DNA from: Chitinophagales bacterium
GTDB lineage: Bacteria > Bacteroidota > Bacteroidia > Chitinophagales > LD1
Direction: 5' to 3'
NCBI GenBank assembly: GCA_016787045.1
Contig: JAEUVA010000046.1
Span: 186,001-250,000 of the forward strand
DNA length: 64,000 nucleotides
A program made the translations under genes and the position numbers. This document shows, in pieces, positions 17,491 through 25,165 of the stretch (the first letter of the stretch is position 1; the number at the start of each line of letters is the position of its first letter). The notes under the pieces are model-generated. The model worked only from the letters and a program-made list of their open reading frames with translations. It was not told the origin of the DNA and searched no databases.

Positions 17491-19572
17491 TTACTGCTTC
17501 ATCACTTTAATAGTGCGGATAGCATCGCCCGATTTGATAGTCAGCAAATAGATGCCTTTGCCACTTACGTTAGTAGCATCTAATTCATAAACATCACTAT
17601 TCACATTAATCTCGTTGCTCAACACTACACGTCCGGTTACATCGCGCATTTCTACACTACAGTTACCGCTCGGTAAATTGTTTAAGTACAAGGCATTGCC
17701 AAATGGGTTAGGTTGTACAAAAAACTGCGACAGCACATTGTCTTCAATACCTACAGGTGCAGAGCCAATGTTGATGTCGTCAATATAAAAGTTGTTGGTT
17801 TTAATGGCGCTCCACACCTGAAACTTGAAGCGAACATTAGGTTGCTTGAATGTAGCCGGTAAGTTTTGCTTTACGTAGCGCCAGTAGGCCTGGTCGCTGC
17901 CCGGTACATAGAATCCGGATTGATAGCCGGCATTTACAATTGGGGCCCCTCCTTTGTTATATATTTTGGTCCAGGTACCGCCACAATTAGTAGTGGCATA
18001 CACCACAATAGAATCTGCTAAGTTCATAAAATCCTCATCCCAAGAACCCAAGGAGTAGTAGAATGAGATATTCATTTGAGCAGTAGTTAACTGCGATAAG
18101 TCAAATGGTGGAGATATCAATTCATCAATATCATGATCAAAACGAGCATAGTAGTTATTCAACATCATGCTGTGATTGCCCGACTTGCCGGCATTGCTTA
18201 CTTGGGTAAAGTAAGTTTCGTTTTGGTCGTAGTTTGATGAACTCCAACCAAAATCATTCAAAGCACCCGGAGTTTCAAAATTCTCATAGAATGGAGTGGC
18301 AAAAGTAGTGGTGGGTGCTACAAATATTTTTTGGTTGTCGGTTTTTGTACTGGTGCCTTGTGCATTGCTCACGGTCAGTTTTACTTCTTGCCAACCGGTA
18401 GTATTAAACACTACACTTGGGCTAGCATCTGTAGAGGTAGAGGGTGTGCCGTTAGGAAACTCCCAAAGCAAGTTGTCTATAGTACCGTTGTAAGAAGTAT
18501 TGATAAACTTAACGGAGTTTCCTACACAAGTGTAGCGCTGGTTGGCACAAAAATCGGCAATGGGTGCGCAGGTTTGTGTAAATCCATCATTGGTGCCGGT
18601 GGCTATCAGGTTAGCTTCTGTGTGTAAGTTGTTGCGCTGAGATTTGTCTGATAAAAGTGCTGCATGTACTCTCTCTTTTTGGCCCTCGGTGTACATCCGT
18701 GAACAATAGGAGTATTCCATATAATTTTGATAATTCTCGCGAATTGGCGGGTTACAAACAGCAGAGTTTTGGGGAGAAGGGCAAGAGAACCATCCTTTAG
18801 TGATAGGTGTATCATCCACATCATCATCACCGCAAGATTGACCCGGCTCGTTATTATCTCCCCATACGTGCGATAGGTTGCTCCAGTGGCCTACCTCGTG
18901 CGTAAGTGCGCGTGAGCGACCAGAGTTGCCTGTTCCAATGCTACCTACGTAATCGTGCAAGATAATTACCCCATCGCGAGCTGGTACGTTGTACAGTGCG
19001 TTTACTGAACTTGGATAATAGGAATAACCCGCTGCACCGTTGCGCATTTTGGCTACCACCCAAACATTCAGGTACTTTTCGCGGGGCCAGTTGTGCAGTT
19101 TTGAATAGTCGTTGCCCATCCAGGTTTGCGCAGAATAGATGCGCTCAATACCATCTGTACAGTTACCCCAAGGGTCAATCTGCGCCAAACGGAACTCTAC
19201 CTGCATATCTGCTATAATATTTTTGAACTCCGCAATCACTACAGAGGTATCTGCATTACGCTTATTAAAATCATCATTCATTATTTTCATAGCATCCAAC
19301 ACTTGGGCTTTAGAGATATTCTCTAAACCACCCTGATGAATGATGTGAAAAACAACCGGAATAGTAAACGGCCCACTGCGTTGACCCTTGCTGTGATTGG
19401 CAATATACTCTTTGGTAAAGGCGCGCAGCTGCTCTTCGTCTATCAGTACTTCCGGATGACTTTTGATGAGTTCGCGTCTTGCTGCATCGCTGCCACAGTT
19501 AAACTGTGCAGTTACGTTACCGGCAAAAAGCAGCGAAACGAGTGCCGGCAAGAGGGTAAAAATTCTTTTCAT
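17491..19572 (-). CDS. T9SS-secreted M43-type zinc metalloprotease, copy 2
   Basis: A 693-residue paralogue of the protein at 15257-17314. The ATG at 19572 gives a proper signal peptide (MKRIFTLLPA, cleavage near TAQ); the reading frame stays open upstream, but that part runs into the next gene and is not credible as protein. The zinc motif HEVGHWSNLSH is at 225-235. An 8-residue insertion rich in Gly and Ser just before the motif accounts exactly for the length difference. PKD-like, jelly-roll and T9SS type A domains follow, again ending IKVMKQ. The C-terminal 350 residues are nearly identical to copy 1, while the N-terminal part differs more. Confidence 0.9.
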   Translation of the reverse strand: MKRIFTLLPALVSLLFAGNVTAQFNCGSDAARRELIKSHPEVLIDEEQLRAFTKEYIANHSKGQRSGPFTIPVVFHIIHQGGLENISKAQVLDAMKIMNDDFNKRNADTSVVIAEFKNIIADMQVEFRLAQIDPWGNCTDGIERIYSAQTWMGNDYSKLHNWPREKYLNVWVVAKMRNGAAGYSYYPSSVNALYNVPARDGVIILHDYVGSIGTGNSGRSRALTHEVGHWSNLSHVWGDNNEPGQSCGDDDVDDTPITKGWFSCPSPQNSAVCNPPIRENYQNYMEYSYCSRMYTEGQKERVHAALLSDKSQRNNLHTEANLIATGTNDGFTQTCAPIADFCANQRYTCVGNSVKFINTSYNGTIDNLLWEFPNGTPSTSTDASPSVVFNTTGWQEVKLTVSNAQGTSTKTDNQKIFVAPTTTFATPFYENFETPGALNDFGWSSSNYDQNETYFTQVSNAGKSGNHSMMLNNYYARFDHDIDELISPPFDLSQLTTAQMNISFYYSLGSWDEDFMNLADSIVVYATTNCGGTWTKIYNKGGAPIVNAGYQSGFYVPGSDQAYWRYVKQNLPATFKQPNVRFKFQVWSAIKTNNFYIDDINIGSAPVGIEDNVLSQFFVQPNPFGNALYLNNLPSGNCSVEMRDVTGRVVLSNEINVNSDVYELDATNVSGKGIYLLTIKSGDAIRTIKVMKQ

Positions 19573-19756
19573 GGTTAATAATGAGTTTTTAAGTTTTCTT
19601 AAATAGGTTCTTAGTGTTAAAATTCGTTTGCGTGAATTTTGTTCAAATAAAAACAAGAATTTGGTAATGAAAACGTGATGTGAATAAAAATGACAATTCC
19701 ATGACAAAAGCCGCTGGCCGTGTGTTAATCGTAAGTTTCTATATGTCGGTAAAAAC

Positions 19757-19782
19757 AAAACCCTCCGGTTAAAGAGGGTTTT
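19757..19782 (-). terminator. Terminator after the zinc-ribbon gene
   Basis: AAAACCCTC and GAGGGTTTT form a perfect 9-bp stem with an 8-nt loop. It lies just past the end of the minus-strand gene at 19796-20545 and separates it from metalloprotease copy 2. The remaining 184 bp to the copy 2 start is AT-rich and must hold its promoter; I see no exact TAnnTTTG box there. Confidence 0.75.
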
Positions 19783-19795
19783 GAGTAGAAATAAT

Positions 19796-20545
19796 TTAGT
19801 TCTTAGATTCTTTATCGTCCCAAGATACAAGTATGCGCCCGCAGTGCTCGCAGGTGATAATGCGTTTGCGCTGGCGAATTTCGCTTTGGCGCTGAGGTGG
19901 AATTTTTGCATAACAACCACCGCAAGCATCGCGGAGTACCGATACTACGGCTAATCCATTTTTGTAAGCGCCACGGATACGATTATACCATTTGAGCAAG
20001 CGCTCTTCAACCTTCTTGGCTTGCTTGGTGCTGTCTTTTTGTAGCTCTACTTCCTCTTTCTCGGTTTCTTCAATTATTTTCTCTAATTCTTTCTTTTTGG
20101 CTTTCAGATTCTTCTCGCGCTCTTTCATTTGCTTTTCGGTTTCGTCAATTACGGTTTGTTTGGCGGTAATTTTAGCCGTAGCATCGTTTATTTTCTTTTC
20201 GCAAAGCTGAATTTCCAATTTTTGCAACTCAATCTCTTTTGAAAGTGCATCGTACTCGCGGTTGTTCTTTACGTTGTTTTGCTGTTTTTCGTAGCGGGTA
20301 ATCAACTCCTTGGCCATAGTTTTGGCGTTCTTGCGGTTATTGATTTCTTCTTCCAACTCACTCAACTCCGATTGCATGTTCTGGATACGGGTATTCAAAC
20401 CCTCAATTTCGTCTTCCAAGTCTTTTACCTCTATAGGTAGTTCACCTTTCAGAATCTGTATTCTGTCAATTTTGGAATCTACTTGTTGAAGTTCCCAAAG
20501 TTGGTGTAATTTTTCGTCAACCGAGATTTCTTTTGATGCTGCCAT
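19796..20545 (-). CDS. Coiled-coil zinc-ribbon protein (CdsZ/C4-type)
   Basis: A 249-residue protein made of a long charged coiled coil (about 26-190) and a C-terminal C4 zinc ribbon with Cys208, Cys211, Cys232 and Cys235 (CGGC and CEHC). This is the architecture of the C4-type zinc-ribbon family related to chlamydial CdsZ and actinobacterial homologues. The molecular role in Bacteroidota is not established; nucleic-acid binding is a common suggestion. The stop of the upstream NIF3-like gene is only 2 nt away, so the pair is co-transcribed. Confidence 0.85.
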   Translation of the reverse strand: MAASKEISVDEKLHQLWELQQVDSKIDRIQILKGELPIEVKDLEDEIEGLNTRIQNMQSELSELEEEINNRKNAKTMAKELITRYEKQQNNVKNNREYDALSKEIELQKLEIQLCEKKINDATAKITAKQTVIDETEKQMKEREKNLKAKKKELEKIIEETEKEEVELQKDSTKQAKKVEERLLKWYNRIRGAYKNGLAVVSVLRDACGGCYAKIPPQRQSEIRQRKRIITCEHCGRILVSWDDKESKN

Positions 20546-20547
20546 TT

Positions 20548-21642
20548 TTAAAGATATTTTACCGGATTAGTATTAATTTTTGAAATTAGGGGCGCAATTA
20601 TAGGAAATTTTTCTGAAAGGTGCTTGGCCAGCAAATCTTTGGTAAACTGCTCGCTTTCGTAGTGGCCAATATCGGCTATAACTAATTGATTTTCGGCATC
20701 AAAAAACTCATGATACTTAAAGTCAGCGGTAACAAACGCATCGGCTCCTGCGGCCACTGCCGCTTTAAGCAAAAAGCTGCCCGCTCCGCCACAAATAGCT
20801 ACCCTTTTTATGGGCTTGTTGCGTAAGGCAGTATGTCTTACACAAACTGTTTGCATCTGTTTTTTTAGTTTTTTCAGAAAACTCATTTCATTCATCGGTG
20901 CCTTTAACTCCCCTATCATGCCGCTGCCAATTTGTGCGTGCGTGTTTTGTAATTCTACCACATCGTATGCCACCTCCTCGTAGGGATGTGCTTTAATAAG
21001 TGCCGATACTACAGCCGACTGCAGATGAACAGGAAAAATAGTTTCAAACCTTACTTCATTCACTTCTTCCAACACACCCTTCTTGCCTATGGTGGGGTTA
21101 GTGTTTTCGTTTCCTCTAAAAGTACCGGTGCCTTGTGTACGAAAACCGGTTTCGCTGTAGTTACCAATATGCCCGGCTCCGGCTGCAAATACTGCCGAAG
21201 CTACTTTGGGGTAATCGTTTACCGGGATAAACGTGTAAAGTTTGCGAAGTGTGGATGGTTTGGGAGCCAATATCTTACAATTGGTCAAACCAATTCGTTT
21301 GGCTATTTCGGCATTAACGCCTTGCAGTACATTGTCGAAATTGGTGTGTATGGCATAAATGGCCACATCGCTTTTAATGGCCTTTATCACCACCCGCTCT
21401 ACATAGTTTTTGCCATTCAGCTTTTTCAACCCTCCAAAAATGATGGGATGATGCGCCACAATCAGATTACATTTGTTTTTTATAGCTTCATCTACCACTT
21501 CTTCGGTGCAATCTAAGGTAACCAATACCCCTTTTAGCTGGGCATTTTTAGTACCCACCAAAAGCCCGGAGTTATCGTAACTCTCCTGTAAACTAAGTGG
21601 AGCAATACTTTCTAAGTAATCGGTAATCTGCTGTATAGTCAT
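20548..21642 (-). CDS. NIF3-like dinuclear metal-centre protein
   Basis: A 364-residue member of the NIF3/YbgI family, which forms hexameric rings with a dimetal site. Metal-binding landmarks are ESYDNSGLL near the N-terminus, HHPIIFGG, HTNFD and the C-terminal DIGHYESE. It is the long form: between the two NIF3 halves lies a roughly 110-residue insert resembling the PII/CutA-like domain of Bacillus YqfO, with the HPYEEVAYD signature. Some homologues have been linked to GTP cyclohydrolase-type annotation, but the true activity is uncertain. It forms a tight pair with the zinc-ribbon gene. Confidence 0.88.
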   Translation of the reverse strand: MTIQQITDYLESIAPLSLQESYDNSGLLVGTKNAQLKGVLVTLDCTEEVVDEAIKNKCNLIVAHHPIIFGGLKKLNGKNYVERVVIKAIKSDVAIYAIHTNFDNVLQGVNAEIAKRIGLTNCKILAPKPSTLRKLYTFIPVNDYPKVASAVFAAGAGHIGNYSETGFRTQGTGTFRGNENTNPTIGKKGVLEEVNEVRFETIFPVHLQSAVVSALIKAHPYEEVAYDVVELQNTHAQIGSGMIGELKAPMNEMSFLKKLKKQMQTVCVRHTALRNKPIKRVAICGGAGSFLLKAAVAAGADAFVTADFKYHEFFDAENQLVIADIGHYESEQFTKDLLAKHLSEKFPIIAPLISKINTNPVKYL

Positions 21643-21654
21643 AGCGTAAATGTA

Positions 21655-22491
21655 TTACAAAGCAGTGAGCGGAAATGATTCTTTCTCGCGTATGCCGCGC
21701 TCGGTTTGTTGCAGCGAGCAGCATTCATTTACACGGTCATGCTCAAAAAACAGAATGTAGTTTTTTGGAAGCGCTTCCTGTAAAAGTTTTTGCTTTTCGT
21801 CTATGGTGAGTAATGGGCGCGTATCATAGGCCATTACATACGGCAAAGGCAAATGCGCCATACTCGGTATCAAATCGGCACAATACACAATGGTGTTCCC
21901 TTTGTATTGAATGTGTGGTATAAACATACCCTCGGTATGTCCGCTGGCGGTGTGTAAGATTACATTAGGATTCACATCTATGCTTCCACTTTCGGCAAAC
22001 TTCAACTGCCCGCTCTGTTGTATAGGCAAAATGTTTTCGGAGAGGAAAGAGGCCTTTTCACGAGCGTTGGGTTTTGTAGCCCATTGCCAGTGGCTTTGGT
22101 TGCTCCAATAAGTAGCATTTTTGAAAGCCGGCACTAACAAATCTCCTTCGCGTTTTATGGCTCCGCCACAATGGTCAAAGTGCAGGTGGCTGAGGATAAC
22201 ATCGGTAACATCATCGGCAGTAAATCCAAGTGTGTTTAAAGATTTCTCCAAGGTATCTTGGCCATGTGGTTCGTAGTAGCTAAAAAACTTTTCGCTTTGC
22301 TTGTTTCCTAAGCCACAGTCAATCAAAATTAATTGGTTGCCGTCTTCTACCAATAAACATCGCATGGCCCATGTACAAAGGTTATTGGCATCAGGTGGGT
22401 TGAGTTTGTGCCAGATCGTTTTAGGCACCACTCCAAACATAGCGCCTCCGTCTAACTTAAAGTAGCCGGTGTTAATGGTGTGCAGTTTCAT
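21655..22491 (-). CDS. Metallo-beta-lactamase-fold hydrolase
   Basis: A 278-residue MBL-fold enzyme with the zinc motif HLHFDH (102-107), a downstream His in ASGHTEGM, Asp in YCADLIP and the late FEHD. It resembles the lactonase-like branch (AiiA/quorum-quenching type) in general layout, but the substrate cannot be assigned. No signal peptide is visible, so it is cytoplasmic. Its start overlaps the stop of ribH by 4 nt (ATGA), implying translational coupling. Confidence 0.82.
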   Translation of the reverse strand: MKLHTINTGYFKLDGGAMFGVVPKTIWHKLNPPDANNLCTWAMRCLLVEDGNQLILIDCGLGNKQSEKFFSYYEPHGQDTLEKSLNTLGFTADDVTDVILSHLHFDHCGGAIKREGDLLVPAFKNATYWSNQSHWQWATKPNAREKASFLSENILPIQQSGQLKFAESGSIDVNPNVILHTASGHTEGMFIPHIQYKGNTIVYCADLIPSMAHLPLPYVMAYDTRPLLTIDEKQKLLQEALPKNYILFFEHDRVNECCSLQQTERGIREKESFPLTAL

Positions 22492-23009
22492 TTCTTACTA
22501 TTCGCTTCTTCCAAATCAATCAACCGCTCGTGTAGTGCCAGCATTTTTAAGGCCGCAATGGCACATTCTTCACCTTTATTGCCATGCACGCCACCGGCAC
22601 GGTCTATGGCCTGTTGCATGGTATTGGTGGTGAGTAGTCCAAATACAAACGGCAAGTTTTCGCGGGTATTCAGTTTCATCAACTCATCCGCTACTGCCTG
22701 GTTGATGTATACATCGTGCTCTGTATCGCCTTTTACCACACAACCCAAACAAATAACTGCTTCGGGTTCAAAATGATCGCTCACCCACTGTGCTGCCAAA
22801 GGTAGCTCGTAGGCACCGGGAGCATACTCCACCAATATGTTTTCTGCTTTTATGCCATTGCTTACCAGTGTAGCAATTGCCGCATCGCGCAAGCTAAAGG
22901 TGATACTGCTGTTGTACTCCGAAACTACTATACCCACTTTATAGCTCGGGTGCTTTAAGCTGATAGAGGTACCTTCTTGTATTGATAAAGGGCGATCTTT
23001 AGATGACAT
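22488..23009 (-). CDS. ribH: 6,7-dimethyl-8-ribityllumazine synthase
   Basis: Penultimate enzyme of riboflavin biosynthesis; condenses 5-amino-6-ribitylaminouracil with 3,4-dihydroxy-2-butanone 4-phosphate. The ATG at 23009 (MSSKDRPLS) is preferred over one 30 nt upstream. Family motifs are GAYELPLAAQW and GCVVKGDTEHDVYINQ, the latter with the catalytic His. At 173 residues it has the usual length plus a short N-terminal extension. The other rib genes are not in this window. It is followed by the overlapping MBL-fold hydrolase gene. Confidence 0.95.
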   Translation of the reverse strand: MSSKDRPLSIQEGTSISLKHPSYKVGIVVSEYNSSITFSLRDAAIATLVSNGIKAENILVEYAPGAYELPLAAQWVSDHFEPEAVICLGCVVKGDTEHDVYINQAVADELMKLNTRENLPFVFGLLTTNTMQQAIDRAGGVHGNKGEECAIAALKMLALHERLIDLEEANSKK

Positions 23010-23072
23010 ACTGTTTGAATTTAAAAGCCCAAATTTCAAAAATCAAAAAAGCAAATACAAAAGCAAAAAAAA

Positions 23073-23090
23073 GAGGGAATTGCTTCCCTC
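23073..23090 (-). terminator. Terminator after the TPR protein gene
   Basis: GAGGGAA and TTCCCTC form a perfect 7-bp stem with a TTGC loop. Eight A residues to the left provide the U tract on the minus strand. It ends the leftward TPR transcript 14 nt after its stop. Confidence 0.75.
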
Positions 23091-23103
23091 CTTCATTGTA
23101 TTC

Positions 23104-23814
23104 TTATCCGCCCACACGGGTAATGTATTTTTGGATTTCGCGCCCTTCATCGCTGTTAGGGTACTTGTCTTTTATCTTTTGATAGTATTTTAATGCCGCT
23201 TCCTTGTTCCCTTGCTTTTCGTTGGCTAAGCCGGTTTTAAGCAAATAATACGGGGTGTACGTTTCGTTAGCCGAATAATCAGCTGCTTTGGCATAGTAGC
23301 TGATGGCTTCTTCCATATTTCCTGCTCCGGCAAGGGCATCACCAATTGCATTTAACCGTACCGCACCCACTACCTGATCGGATGGGCTTGATTTTTTGAG
23401 TTGCTCAGCAGCTTCGGCAAATTTTTTCAATCGCAAGTAACATACACCTGCACAGTAGCGGGCGGTATTACCGGTTTTAGTCATACCGTATTCATCGGCT
23501 ATTTGCAAAAAACCTTTAAATGGAGTAGTTCCCGGAGTACTGCGACCATTCAAAGCCAGGGCAAACGAATCGGCATTGAAGGCAAACTGTGCCATGTACA
23601 CTTCGTCTTGTGCCTTAAGTTCTTGAGCCGGCAAATGCTGTAAGAAGAAATACAACAACCCTGCTATCAGTAGCGCCAACACACCACCACCAATGGCTAT
23701 TTTTTGCTTGTGAGTTTCAAACAACTCTACGAGAGTTTTTGGAGCACCACTACCGGTTTCTTCTACTTCGTTTTCTACCTCTTCAATAGTATTGTCAATT
23801 TCTTCGTTGGCCAT
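23104..23814 (-). CDS. Membrane-anchored tetratricopeptide-repeat protein
   Basis: A 236-residue protein with an acidic cytosolic N-terminus, one transmembrane helix at about 39-58 and a periplasmic region of TPR units. The clearest repeats carry AEAAEQLKK, EEAISYYAKA and EAALKYYQKI. The ATG at 23814 (MANEEIDNT) is chosen over a longer open frame beginning at 23913, whose extra residues look like untranslated leader. The layout resembles YfgM-like ancillary proteins, but no specific function is supported. It has its own terminator and faces ilvE divergently. Confidence 0.8.
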   Translation of the reverse strand: MANEEIDNTIEEVENEVEETGSGAPKTLVELFETHKQKIAIGGGVLALLIAGLLYFFLQHLPAQELKAQDEVYMAQFAFNADSFALALNGRSTPGTTPFKGFLQIADEYGMTKTGNTARYCAGVCYLRLKKFAEAAEQLKKSSPSDQVVGAVRLNAIGDALAGAGNMEEAISYYAKAADYSANETYTPYYLLKTGLANEKQGNKEAALKYYQKIKDKYPNSDEGREIQKYITRVGG

Positions 23815-23877
23815 GCCTTTGGTAAATTTTGAGGGGGCGAATATAAACGAAGCATTTATATTACACAGAGCCGCCCG

Positions 23878-23976
23878 GTTTGTGGTTTTCAACAGTCTAT
23901 TACCCGGCCACAAACAGTTACAAATTCATTAAAACACACTATTTGCCTTGTAGTGGTAAACTATGCCGATAGTTTA
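23878..23976. promoter_or_regulatory. Two inverted repeats in the TPR/ilvE divergent region
   Basis: GTTTGTGG (23878-23885) pairs with CCACAAAC (23908-23915) across 22 nt. Downstream, TAAACTAT and ATAGTTTA (23957-23976) form a perfect 8-bp palindrome with a 4-nt centre. They sit in the 249-bp gap between divergent genes, the largest gene-free stretch of the window, and are candidate operators. No binding protein is identified. Confidence 0.35.
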
Positions 23977-24032
23977 GCCGTCAGGATTACTAACAGTTAA
24001 CCCGCGTGCCTTACACAGCTTATTAATTATGC

Positions 24033-24040
24033 TACCTTTG
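24033..24040 (+). promoter_or_regulatory. -7 promoter box of ilvE
   Basis: TACCTTTG is an exact match to the Bacteroidota -7 consensus TAnnTTTG, 23 nt upstream of the ilvE ATG. No clear TTG -33 element is seen at the expected distance. Confidence 0.5.
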
Positions 24041-24063
24041 GCGCGCACACTAAAACAAGGACT

Positions 24064-25155
24064 ATGGGATACAAAATTACGGTAGAGAGAGCCGTGCAGT
24101 CGCGCATTAGCGAAGTAGATTTTAACAACCTGCCCTTTGGTACGGTATTTTCTGACCACATGTTTATTGCAGAGTATGCCAATGGTAAATGGAGCAATTG
24201 CCGCATACAGCCGTTTGGCAATATTTCTATTCATCCTGCGCTTTCGGCTTTGCACTATGGGCAAGCTATTTTTGAAGGAATAAAAGCCGAAAAAGATGCC
24301 GATGGCAACCCGATTGTTTTTCGTCCGCACAAAAATGCTGAGCGCTTTAACATTTCTGCCGAACGCATGGCCATGCCCGAAGTACCAGAAGAGCTTTTTA
24401 TGAGCGCCTTGGACCAACTGCTGACCATTGACAAAGATTGGATACCAAACGCTCCCGATAGTTCTTTGTATATCCGCCCGTTTATGTTTGCGGCCGAAGA
24501 ACTGGTGGGCATTAAACCGGCAGAGCATTTTATTTTTTGTGTGTTTACCAGCCCTGTAGGTAAGTATTACAACCAACCGGTTAAAGTTTACATACACGAT
24601 AAGTACGTTCGTGCGTTCCCGGGAGGTACCGGATTTGCAAAGTGTGCAGGCAACTATGCTGCCACCATGATGCCCGTGCGCGAAATCCGCAAACTGGGCT
24701 ATGACCAAATACTTTGGTTAGATGGTATTCATCACCGCTACTTGCAAGAAATAGGCACCATGAACATATTTGTAGTGATTGACGGTATTATTATCACTCC
24801 ATCGCTTAGCGAGGGCACTATTCTCAATGGCATTACCCGCGACAGCATTATCACCTTAGCGCAAGATGAGGGATATGTACTTCAAGAGCGCGACATCTCT
24901 ATTGAAGAAGTGATTGATGCTTATCAAGACGGAAAACTGGAAGATATGTTTGGTACCGGCACTGCTGCAGTACTATCGCACATTGGTGAGTTTAACTACA
25001 AAGGTGAGGTATATGAACTGCCTCCGGTAGAGGGGCGAGATGTATCTAACAAACTCCGCGACCGACTTACCACCATCAAATCGGGCAAAGCCGAAGACAT
25101 GTATAACTGGCTATATCATGTGCCTGTAGATGTGTACGAGGCACAGATGCAGTAA
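24064..25155 (+). CDS. ilvE: Branched-chain amino acid aminotransferase
   Basis: PLP-dependent fold-type IV aminotransferase interconverting Leu, Ile and Val with their 2-oxo acids, using 2-oxoglutarate/glutamate. At 363 residues it is the long (group II, eukaryotic-like) type. The PLP lysine is Lys193 in GFAKCAGNYAA. Other landmarks are ALHYGQAIFEGIKA and EIGTMNIFVV. It stands alone here rather than in an ilv/leu operon. It could supply the 2-oxo acid that feeds the leucine degradation operon at 45208-49606, though it serves biosynthesis as well. Confidence 0.93.
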   Translation: MGYKITVERAVQSRISEVDFNNLPFGTVFSDHMFIAEYANGKWSNCRIQPFGNISIHPALSALHYGQAIFEGIKAEKDADGNPIVFRPHKNAERFNISAERMAMPEVPEELFMSALDQLLTIDKDWIPNAPDSSLYIRPFMFAAEELVGIKPAEHFIFCVFTSPVGKYYNQPVKVYIHDKYVRAFPGGTGFAKCAGNYAATMMPVREIRKLGYDQILWLDGIHHRYLQEIGTMNIFVVIDGIIITPSLSEGTILNGITRDSIITLAQDEGYVLQERDISIEEVIDAYQDGKLEDMFGTGTAAVLSHIGEFNYKGEVYELPPVEGRDVSNKLRDRLTTIKSGKAEDMYNWLYHVPVDVYEAQMQ

Positions 25156-25165
25156 TCACTCAGCA

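Noticed and set aside
15257..19572. Insertion-sequence origin for the metalloprotease duplication
   Set aside because: No transposase, terminal inverted repeats or target-site duplication seen around either copy.
19573..19929. N-terminal extension of metalloprotease copy 2 to 19929
   Set aside because: It overlaps the zinc-ribbon gene and a terminator, and the ATG at 19572 gives a correct signal peptide.
23815..23913. Extended N-terminus of the TPR protein to 23913
   Set aside because: The extra residues are not signal-like or conserved in character; the ATG at 23814 starts a typical acidic tail before the single transmembrane helix.
23974..24708. A 244-codon open frame on the minus strand within ilvE
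   Set aside because: It lies fully antisense to ilvE and its upstream region; composition is typical of a shadow frame with no recognisable domain.
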